From NCBI GenBank assembly GCA_947176355.1, contig CAMWQY010000155.1:1-6379 (forward strand): a DNA stretch of 6,379 nucleotides, in the 5' to 3' direction. Of the stretch, positions 1 to 5,750 are shown piece by piece (position 1 is the stretch's first letter; every line of letters starts with the position of its first letter). This stretch comes from an uncultured Porphyromonadaceae bacterium. Its GTDB lineage: Bacteria > Bacteroidota > Bacteroidia > Bacteroidales > Muribaculaceae. A program made the translations under genes and the position numbers. Below the pieces are notes generated by a model that was given only the letters and a program-made list of their open reading frames with translations, was not told the origin of the DNA and made no database searches.

Positions 1-44
1 AGTCTGAGGTTTGACTTGATTTGTCTGACTTTGGTCTGACAAGG
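1..44. repeat. Degenerate short direct repeats (GTCTGA core)
   Basis: The hexamer GTCTGA occurs at 2-7, 23-28 and 34-39, and the last two copies extend to GTCTGAC. The starts are 21 and 11 bases apart, so the stretch looks like a worn repeat of about 11 bases; the unit in between (TGACTTGATTT) fits only loosely. It lies just past the 3' end of the serine tRNA, in its trailer or the spacer beyond, and is cut by the window edge, so its full length and role cannot be judged. No hairpin is visible in it. Confidence 0.3.
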
Positions 45-47
45 TTG

Positions 48-134
48 CGGAAAGAGAGGGATTCGAACCCTCGGTACCCGTAAGGGTACAACGGTTTTCG
101 AGACCGTCCCGATCGGCCACTCCGGCATCTTTCC
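48..134 (-). tRNA. tRNA-Ser (anticodon CGA)
   Basis: This tRNA decodes the serine codon UCG. Read on the minus strand, it has a 7-bp acceptor stem (GGAAAGA at 134-128 with TCTTTCC at 55-49) and discriminator G at 48. The anticodon stem ACGGT/ACCGT closes a 7-base loop with CGA at 100-98. A long variable arm pairs GTACCC with GGGTAC around 73-89, the class II feature expected of tRNA-Ser. The T arm is GAGGG-TTCGAAT-CCCTC. The length is 87 bases. The CCA end is not encoded (the bases after the discriminator read CAA), so it must be added by tRNA nucleotidyltransferase. A matching promoter lies just upstream at 150-180. Confidence 0.97.
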
Positions 135-149
135 ATGGCTTTGGGAGTG

Positions 150-180
150 CAAATTTAGGGATTTTTTTTCAGATGACAAA
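150..180 (-). promoter_or_regulatory. Bacteroides-type promoter of tRNA-Ser
   Basis: On the minus strand, TTTG (180-177), 19 bases, then TAAATTTG (157-150) matches the Bacteroidota primary sigma factor consensus TTTG-N19-21-TAnnTTTG at every fixed position. The -7 box ends 16 bases before the tRNA 5' end, leaving a short leader for 5' processing. The octamer ATGACAAA containing the -33 box is repeated at 189-196, giving a second possible but too distant -33 element. Confidence 0.8.
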
Positions 181-277
181 ATTATTTAATGACAAATTGG
201 AGTTTGATTACTTAAGATGTCTTTCCGTCGGTAATATCACGTAAGGTGCGCTGGGGTGGTGGGAAAGGGACTATACG

Positions 278-303
278 AAAAAAAGGACGCATAATTGCGT
301 CCT
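278..303 (-). terminator. Intrinsic terminator of the lipoprotein gene
   Basis: On the minus strand an 8-bp perfect stem (AGGACGCA at 303-296 with TGCGTCCT at 291-284) encloses a 4-base ATTA loop and runs straight into a run of Ts (284-278). It begins 23 bases after the stop codon of the small lipoprotein gene and so should end that transcript before the tRNA promoter. Confidence 0.92.
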
Positions 304-326
304 CCTCAGAAATTCATTTCCTATCC

Positions 327-803
327 TTATTTAGAGGATTGGGATGTCGTGAAAGTATATGTCACTTCGCTTGGAGCTTCGGGCATATCCTCGAGTGCTA
401 CTGACTGAATTGGGATGCTCAATGAGCAGTATGCCATAGATTTGTCAGTCTCAAGAAGAGTGGCATCAAGACCGAGGATGTTTTTGCCGGAAGCCGGTTC
501 GGGCATATCTGCCATGTTGATCTCCATCGGGAAACTGCTCCAAGTTAGACCCGGAGCCGGGATTCCATTCCAGAAATACTTCACATTTACTATCGCTGAC
601 TGCTGATTGCTGTCGACAGACTTAGTGGTAAGACCAGTAATGGAGAAAGTCTCATCCTGCACTACATAGACTACGCCATCTTTGACAGCAGCGTTATCAA
701 ACGACATTGTGATATCTACGTTAGGGAGATCCTTTTCATCCGAGCAAGATGAAACCATCATTGCAAATGGGATGACAAGAAGGAGATAAAGTAGTTTTTT
801 CAT
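327..803 (-). CDS. Small predicted lipoprotein, function unknown
   Basis: I do not recognise this 158-residue protein. It opens with a lipoprotein signal peptide: KK at 2-3, a hydrophobic stretch at about 4-18, and lipobox VSSC with the lipidated Cys20. The residues after the cysteine are SDEKD, an acidic stretch resembling the lipoprotein export signal of Bacteroidota, so an outer-membrane and possibly surface location is inferred. The mature part (about 138 residues) has alternating polar and hydrophobic stretches suggesting beta strands, with no visible catalytic motif and one further cysteine (C126). A short motif DMPE occurs at 99-102 and 139-142, exactly 40 residues apart. The start is supported by the signal peptide directly after it and by a purine-rich AGGAAAAAAGAA ahead of the ATG. 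It is a single-gene unit with its own terminator; no clear TAnnTTTG promoter was found upstream. That it is a gene is quite sure; its role is not. Confidence 0.85.
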   Translation of the reverse strand: MKKLLYLLLVIPFAMMVSSCSDEKDLPNVDITMSFDNAAVKDGVVYVVQDETFSITGLTTKSVDSNQQSAIVNVKYFWNGIPAPGLTWSSFPMEINMADMPEPASGKNILGLDATLLETDKSMAYCSLSIPIQSVALEDMPEAPSEVTYTFTTSQSSK

Positions 804-880
804 TTCTTTTTTCCTGTGTGTTTTAAGTTTGACTTATTGCATTAGTTTTTCATCAGTAAAAACACTTTATTAATCGGAAA

Positions 881-920
881 GTTGGCGAGGATGGAATTTT
901 TTTGTAACTTTGTAGTTTTG
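881..920 (+). promoter_or_regulatory. Probable dacB promoter, two possible -7 boxes
   Basis: TTG at 882-884, 20 bases, then TAACTTTG (905-912) fits the Bacteroidota consensus. A second perfect -7 match, TAGTTTTG, follows directly at 913-920 but has no good -33 partner at the right distance. Transcription would start near 918-928 and give a leader of roughly 80-90 bases before the dacB ATG at 1006. No other plus-strand gene lies upstream, so dacB is the only candidate in this window. Confidence 0.65.
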
Positions 921-921
921 T

Positions 922-941
922 AAAGCCGCAAGCGGCTTTTT
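922..941 (+). promoter_or_regulatory. Terminator-like hairpin in the dacB leader
   Basis: AAAGCCGC (922-929) and GCGGCTTT (932-939) form a GC-rich 7-8 bp stem with a 2-4 base loop, followed by Ts up to 941. It has the shape of an intrinsic terminator but sits immediately after the predicted dacB promoter and about 65 bases before the start codon. It could be a 5' stabilising stem, an attenuator, or a block on stray upstream transcription. The structure is directly visible; the role is inferred. Confidence 0.5.
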
Positions 942-1005
942 CGAATGACAAACCTGACATATTTAAGTCAGTCGGAATAGATACATATTATGTAGAAATT
1001 GATAT

Positions 1006-2226
1006 ATGAAACGGAAATTTGTCTTAATATTCATAAGTTTAATGGTGATGACTGCCTATGGAGCATCACCTGTGGAAAAGTTCTTATCCAACAAGAATGT
1101 CGCGTCAGGATCCACCGCTGTGCTAATACAGGATCTTAAGACGGGGGAAGTATTGGCGGAGCATAATGTCAAGACGCCACTTCTGCCTGCTTCTATAATG
1201 AAGACCGTGACAATAGCCGGACTTCTACGTGAGAAAGGTCCGGATGAGAGATTTCATACACTCGTATATGCTGATGGCCCGATCGAGGGGAACACAATCA
1301 ACGGAGATCTTCTTATTGTAGGAGGAGGAGACCCGACATTGGGAGCGAATTGCGAACCACAATCTGCCGACATTACTGATGAAATAATAGCGGCTCTGCG
1401 ACATAAAGGAATTACGAAAATAAATGGAGACTTGAGGATTGACACCTCGCTATATTCCGGACCGGCATGCCCTCCAAGTTGGATGGCTGGAGACCTTAGT
1501 GAGTCATACGGAACCGGTAGCCATGCATTAAACTTCCGGAGGAATGCTTCAGGAAGTCGGGCTATAAAAAATCCGGAGTCTGTGTTTCTTTCCTATCTTG
1601 GCTCCAAATTGAGGGGAGCCGGAATCAGCATCGCAGGGGGCACGGAAATTGGAGAAGCCGGCTTGTCAGAAATAGAAGAGGGTACTCTTCTGCTCGATCA
1701 TATCAGCGACAAGTATTCTGAAGTGATGCGGAGCTGTATGATGCGGAGCGACAATCTATTTGCTGAAACATTTCTCAGGGCATTTGCCCTGGCTCGAGGC
1801 AAGAATGGGGCTACCAAAGAGGGAGCCACCGAGATGTACGACTATTGGAAAGCTGAAGGAATACCTGTAGGAGGAGTCACGCTGATAGATGGAAGTGGTC
1901 TTTCGCGTTCCAATAGGGTAACTGCCCGGTTTATGAATGGCATACTCAATGCCATGAGCGACGACGAAGAGTATGCGTCGTTTATGCCTCTTGCCGGACA
2001 AGAGGGTACACTTTCAGAATTTTTGAAAGGTACGGAATTGGATGCATACGTGGCAATGAAGACCGGCAGCATGAAGGGAATTCAATGCTACGCCGGATAT
2101 AAACTTGATGAGGAGTTTGCCCCTACGCATTCGATAGTCATAATTATGAATGATATCGGGGCTCGAGGAGCAGCTCGAAGAGCAGCAGAAAACTTGCTGC
2201 TGGAAACTTTTTGCAACGATCAATGA
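1006..2226 (+). CDS. dacB: D-alanyl-D-alanine carboxypeptidase/endopeptidase, PBP4 family (peptidase S13)
   Basis: Low-molecular-weight class C penicillin-binding protein that removes the terminal D-Ala from peptidoglycan stem peptides and/or cuts D-Ala-mDAP cross-links in the periplasm. All three active-site motifs are present: SIMK with nucleophile Ser63 and Lys66, SDN at 248-250, and KTG at 352-354. The family blocks GDLLIVGGGDPTL (100-112) and DGSGLSRSNRV (295-305) are also seen. Residues 1-19 form a Sec signal peptide (MKRK, then a hydrophobic core), with likely cleavage near AYGA. At 406 residues it is shorter than E. coli PBP4 (477 from memory); the deficit lies between SxxK and SxN, where PBP4 proteins carry accessory domains. 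The ATG is chosen because the signal peptide follows directly; no Shine-Dalgarno is seen (GTAGAAATTGAT precedes it), as is usual in this phylum. It is transcribed alone, divergent from the lipoprotein gene and convergent with the AI-2E gene. Confidence 0.95.
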   Translation: MKRKFVLIFISLMVMTAYGASPVEKFLSNKNVASGSTAVLIQDLKTGEVLAEHNVKTPLLPASIMKTVTIAGLLREKGPDERFHTLVYADGPIEGNTINGDLLIVGGGDPTLGANCEPQSADITDEIIAALRHKGITKINGDLRIDTSLYSGPACPPSWMAGDLSESYGTGSHALNFRRNASGSRAIKNPESVFLSYLGSKLRGAGISIAGGTEIGEAGLSEIEEGTLLLDHISDKYSEVMRSCMMRSDNLFAETFLRAFALARGKNGATKEGATEMYDYWKAEGIPVGGVTLIDGSGLSRSNRVTARFMNGILNAMSDDEEYASFMPLAGQEGTLSEFLKGTELDAYVAMKTGSMKGIQCYAGYKLDEEFAPTHSIVIIMNDIGARGAARRAAENLLLETFCNDQ

Positions 2227-2274
2227 TCAATTATCAATTATCAATTATTAATGACAATCTATTAACTATCAACT
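2226..2274. repeat. 7-bp tandem array at the dacB / AI-2E convergent junction
   Basis: On the plus strand three perfect copies of ATCAATT (2226-2246) are followed in register by ATTAATG, ACAATCT, ATTAACT and ATCAACT, giving seven heptamers, the later ones diverged. The first begins on the last base of the dacB stop codon. The last two lie inside the AI-2E gene and encode its last residues (V-D-S) and TAA stop. The array fills the whole 35-base gap between the two stops, and no GC-rich terminator hairpin is visible there. A related heptamer array lies at the other end of the AI-2E gene (3386-3413). Confidence 0.7.
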
Positions 2275-3392
2275 GGATTGGGAGTTTCTGAATCGGGTGA
2301 GTCTATGTCGGGGAGGGAGCGTTGCACTATGTATAGGTCATAGTAGGAAAGGAGCAGCGTAGTAAGGGGCAACGCTATTATCATGCCAAGGAAACCGAGA
2401 AGGGTGCCCCAGACAGAAAGGGCGAGAAGGATCACTGCCGGATTAAGTCCCATAGCCTTACCCATAATTTTTGGAGTAAGTATCAAGTCTTGTATGCATT
2501 GTACCACTACATATACCGCCATGCATTCCCAGAAGAGCACCCAGAAAGTGGGGCCTCCGGATATAGAGCCGACAAGACAAAGGATGGCAGCTATCGGAAG
2601 TGAAATCATCTGAAGATACGGCACCATATTCAGCATCCCAATGAAAAGTCCAAAGACCACAGCCATTGGGAGGCCGATGATAAGGAAACCGGCAGCAAAG
2701 AGAAGCCCTACGAGAGAAGCGATATAGAATTGACCGCGAAAATATCGGTTCATGGCATTTTCGATGTCCTTGACGATATGATGCACTTGTTTGCGCTGTC
2801 CGTAAGGGATAAGCTGGCGAAGTGAAAGTATGAATCTCTCATAGTCGAGCATGATGAAGATGACGTAGAGCACTACAATCAGCCAACTCACTAAGCCTAC
2901 GATAAGGCTGAGAGAGCTACCAATGAACGACCACGTCTGATTCAGACTGTTTTTGATGAGTTCCCACCATTGTTCGCGGCTCAACAAGCGTCCGATCTGG
3001 TCAAAATCGACGTTTCTGCGTATGAAATCATGTATTTCCTTAGATATGTATGGAATTTGTATTTGACTTGAAGCATAATCGCGGATAATTTTAGCCATAT
3101 CGGCACATTCCTCCACAAGATATGGGATAAGTATCCAACAAAGGATACCTACGAGGAACACAGCTTCCAGCAATGTCATCACCACAGGGAAGAAGCGACG
3201 TTTACATCCAAGGATTCGTTTGTTGAATTCTACGGTTGGTTCGAGAATATATGCAATGAGGCAAGCCACAAAGAATGGCAGGAGCACATCGCTGAGAATG
3301 TCGAGAAGGAAAAGCGTGATGACCAGTCCACACAAGGAGAAGATAATGCGGACCACGCGGTCGAAGGTATAGGGACGTCTAACGGAATTCAT
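2262..3392 (-). CDS. AI-2E family transporter (PF01594-type permease)
   Basis: A 376-residue inner-membrane protein of the AI-2E/PerM family. Known members include the E. coli autoinducer-2 exporter TqsA and some Na+/H+ antiporters, so the substrate cannot be given. Hydrophobic segments are seen near 14-30, 34-50, 70-91, 158-182, 222-240, 242-258, 263-279, 283-300 and 318-350. The long soluble loop between the third and fourth (about 92-155) is characteristic of the family. Family hallmarks are YFRGQF (217-222), VPYL (257-260) and the C-terminal NPAVILLALSVWGTLLGF block (317-334) leading into GMIIALPL. The C-terminal tail (360-376) is acidic and proline-rich. The N-terminal RPYTFDRVVR fits a start at 3392, although two more ATGs in other frames lie 7 and 14 bases upstream inside a heptamer repeat. 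It lies 48 bases after the antiporter gene with no terminator between, so it is probably the last gene of that operon. Confidence 0.92.
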   Translation of the reverse strand: MNSVRRPYTFDRVVRIIFSLCGLVITLFLLDILSDVLLPFFVACLIAYILEPTVEFNKRILGCKRRFFPVVMTLLEAVFLVGILCWILIPYLVEECADMAKIIRDYASSQIQIPYISKEIHDFIRRNVDFDQIGRLLSREQWWELIKNSLNQTWSFIGSSLSLIVGLVSWLIVVLYVIFIMLDYERFILSLRQLIPYGQRKQVHHIVKDIENAMNRYFRGQFYIASLVGLLFAAGFLIIGLPMAVVFGLFIGMLNMVPYLQMISLPIAAILCLVGSISGGPTFWVLFWECMAVYVVVQCIQDLILTPKIMGKAMGLNPAVILLALSVWGTLLGFLGMIIALPLTTLLLSYYDLYIVQRSLPDIDSPDSETPNPVDS

Positions 3393-3413
3393 AATGCATA
3401 ATTCATAATTATA
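3386..3413. repeat. 7-bp tandem array spanning the AI-2E start codon
   Basis: Read on the minus strand, ATGAATT (3406-3400), ATGCATT (3399-3393) and ATGAATT (3392-3386) are tandem heptamers, preceded by a diverged TATAATT (3413-3407). The ATG of the last unit is the chosen AI-2E start. The earlier ATGs open tiny reading frames in the other two frames: M-N-Y-A-L, whose TGA stop overlaps the real start as ATGA at 3392-3389, and M-H-Y-E-F-R, ending at 3379. The unit differs by one base (ATGAATT against ATCAATT) from that of the array at 2226-2274, and the two arrays lie in opposite orientation around the gene. Confidence 0.7.
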
Positions 3414-3440
3414 ATCTTCAGGAATCAGACTTCTTAAGAC

Positions 3441-5750
3441 TTATTTCATTTTGTCGAATTGGGCGGGGTCGCCTACAATCCAGAGAAGATCACCAGCCTT
3501 CAGCACAGTAGTTGGCCCGGGATTGATGAATTCATTGTCATCCCTCTGCACCGATATCACCATACAGAAATAATCTTTCCTGAGGTCGGTCTCAAACAAA
3601 GGACGGTCAATTATGGGTGATTTATCCGTAAGAAGAATACTCTTCAGCTCAATATCAGTAGGTCTGACAGAGTCCTTCTTATGACTTACATTATCAATCT
3701 CGTCATTAAGTCGCTTGATCTGACTATCCGTGCCGATTATGCCGAGGGTATCACCGGGGAAAATACGGGTATCACCGGTAGGAAGGGGTATGAACTCGTC
3801 GCCACGGCGTATGCTTGATACGCTGACACCGAATTCAGATCTCAGCCCGGAATCCTTCAATCTGTCGCCGGCAAAACGGCATTGTGGTTTAATATCCAGA
3901 AAAGCCTGGTGAAGATCACTGACAAGATTATTGTTGGCACCGCTCCTTGCATTCTCACGATTATTGAGATTGTTCATAAACTTTTTCTCCATGCGCCTGA
4001 ATCTTTTCATCAGCTTGGAAGATGCAAATACAATAATCAGGAAGAAGCATATCGTGCCTCCAATCCAGCCTACCCAAGAAGAATAGCACACCGTCAGGAA
4101 GTATACCACAAAAAGGAGAGCCAAAATGTATCTGATAATGCTCATGGCTATCAGAGGCACTTCATAAAACGAAGCCGTCTGATGAAGTTTCATCTTTTGA
4201 TCAGACTTTATCGTAGTGAAAGAAAGTGCCGTAAGGAAGGGAGACATTACGACAAGAGAAATAGCCGTAGCCACAATGTGACCCCATTTTGGCATAAAAT
4301 ACTCCATCAATGGGAAAAGCATCTGTCGGCAAGCAAAGATAATCGCTATAAGAATTACGGAATAAAGCACAATTCTCCAGATATAGCGGCCTAAGATCTC
4401 GCGCCATAGCCTGCGGGTCTCATTGGTGTCGACTACTTGCGATGAGTACCTATTGATGAGAAACTTCAGGCCCTCAGGAAGATGCTTCTCTACAAAATTA
4501 TAAGCAGGGGTAGAGAGCTTGATGAAATATGGAGTCGTAAATATTGTTATCACCGAAACTGCTACAATGATCGGATAAAGTGAGGCATCGAGCACACCGA
4601 GTCCCATACCGAGAGAAGCGATGATAAACGAGAACTCACCGATTTGGGTGAGTGAGAAACCACTCTTGATAGCTACCTGCAAAGTCTGGCCGGTGACAAG
4701 CATGCCGAGAGTGCCGAAAATTATCATACCTACGATGACCACAGCAGCAAGCAGCAATATCTGCGGATAATATGTGGCGATCACCGATGGCTGCACCATC
4801 ATACCCACCGAAATGAAAAAAACTGCACCGAAAAGATCCTTTACAGGGGCTATCACATGCTCCATACGTTCGGCAAACACCGTACCGGCAAGGATTGAAC
4901 CCATCACGAATGCTCCAAGCTCAAGAGAGAAACCGCACATCACTGAGAAAGCCGCCATCATAAAGCATAGCCCCATCGATACCACAAGGAGAGTCTCCGA
5001 GTTCAGGTAGGAAGAAACTTTATCGAGGAATGAAGGAAGGACATACACACCGACGACAAACCATATAATCAGGAAGAAACAGAGTTTAGCTATGCTGAAG
5101 ATAAGTTCCGAACCCTGCACATCGCCCATTGCGATAGAAGACAGCAATACGAGCATAAGGACAGCGAACAGGTCTTCAATGATCAGCACAGCGAGCACCA
5201 TCGAAGCAAATTTCTGTTGTTTTAAGCCGAGGTCTGTGAAAGCCTTGAGGATAATAGTGGTAGATGACATAGATATCATGCCACCGAGAAAGATACAGTT
5301 TATTGTATTCAGATGAAGCAAGTATCCTACACCAAAGCCGGCTAAGGTCATGCCTACAATAATGATCAGAGCAGTAATAATGGCAGAGGACCCGGAATTC
5401 ATCAGTTTTTTGAATGAAAACTCAAGGCCCAAAGAGAACATGAGTACTACAATACCCAGGTCTGCCCAAATCTCGATATTCTCAAGATTAGATATGGATG
5501 GAAGATAAGTGAAATTAGGGGAAGCAAGGAAGCCCGCAAGGATGTATCCGAGCACAACGGGCTGCTTAAGCTTCTTAAAAAGTAACGTAGCAATGGTAGC
5601 AAGGACAAGAATCCAAGCAAGGTCGAGGATCAATCCGTTGGTATTGTCTTCCGAACCATGTGCAGACTCTTTTCCTGCATCCGGGTTAAGTTCTGTGTAG
5701 ACTGTCTGTTGGATATCAGTGGTAGTCTCCTGAATCATTTGTGGCATCAT
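3441..5750 (-). CDS. CPA2-type cation:proton antiporter with two C-terminal TrkA-C/RCK-C domains
   Basis: A 769-residue inner-membrane monovalent cation/proton antiporter (Na+/H+ exchanger fold, Kef-like), expected to exchange K+ or Na+ for H+. After a hydrophilic N-terminus (1-38), the exchanger domain spans about 40-412. Recognisable blocks are FSLGLEF (105-111), SSTTIILKAFTDLGL (162-176, the Kef-type SSTA block), the paired acids E192-D193 in VLIIEDL where Kef proteins usually have QD, LELGAFVMGSILAGT (276-290) and the SLTQIGEFSF region (366-375). A further block of about four membrane segments follows (roughly 456-478, 490-512, 534-556, 560-578). Then come a basic linker and two TrkA-C/RCK-C-like domains (about 626-686 and 697-767), each ending in a GDTLGIIG or GDLLWIVG strand. 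No Rossmann NAD-binding RCK-N domain is seen, unlike KefB/KefC. Its start overlaps the mgtC stop by ATGA; a second ATG follows at codon 2. Family is sure; the ion is not. Confidence 0.92.
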   Translation of the reverse strand: MMPQMIQETTTDIQQTVYTELNPDAGKESAHGSEDNTNGLILDLAWILVLATIATLLFKKLKQPVVLGYILAGFLASPNFTYLPSISNLENIEIWADLGIVVLMFSLGLEFSFKKLMNSGSSAIITALIIIVGMTLAGFGVGYLLHLNTINCIFLGGMISMSSTTIILKAFTDLGLKQQKFASMVLAVLIIEDLFAVLMLVLLSSIAMGDVQGSELIFSIAKLCFFLIIWFVVGVYVLPSFLDKVSSYLNSETLLVVSMGLCFMMAAFSVMCGFSLELGAFVMGSILAGTVFAERMEHVIAPVKDLFGAVFFISVGMMVQPSVIATYYPQILLLAAVVIVGMIIFGTLGMLVTGQTLQVAIKSGFSLTQIGEFSFIIASLGMGLGVLDASLYPIIVAVSVITIFTTPYFIKLSTPAYNFVEKHLPEGLKFLINRYSSQVVDTNETRRLWREILGRYIWRIVLYSVILIAIIFACRQMLFPLMEYFMPKWGHIVATAISLVVMSPFLTALSFTTIKSDQKMKLHQTASFYEVPLIAMSIIRYILALLFVVYFLTVCYSSWVGWIGGTICFFLIIVFASSKLMKRFRRMEKKFMNNLNNRENARSGANNNLVSDLHQAFLDIKPQCRFAGDRLKDSGLRSEFGVSVSSIRRGDEFIPLPTGDTRIFPGDTLGIIGTDSQIKRLNDEIDNVSHKKDSVRPTDIELKSILLTDKSPIIDRPLFETDLRKDYFCMVISVQRDDNEFINPGPTTVLKAGDLLWIVGDPAQFDKMK

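Noticed and set aside
48..196. Integration site (att) at the serine tRNA
   Set aside because: No duplicated tRNA 3' end, integrase or mobile-element gene is present in the window. The ATGACAAA pair at 173-180 and 189-196 is too short and lies on the promoter side.
415..606. 63-codon plus-strand frame opposite the lipoprotein gene
   Set aside because: Antisense to a gene with a clear signal peptide, lipobox and terminator; nothing supports expression.
804..880. Promoter for the lipoprotein gene
   Set aside because: I looked on the minus strand for TAnnTTTG and found no full match, so none is annotated.
3432..3439. TCTTAAGA palindrome just after the antiporter stop as a terminator
   Set aside because: Only 8 bases, AT-rich, no loop and no T run; it cannot be supported as a terminator.
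3882..4394. 170-codon plus-strand reading frame inside the antiporter gene
   Set aside because: It lies wholly antisense to a well-supported antiporter coding region. Its translation is rich in H, R, K and S with no domain pattern, and no promoter was seen.
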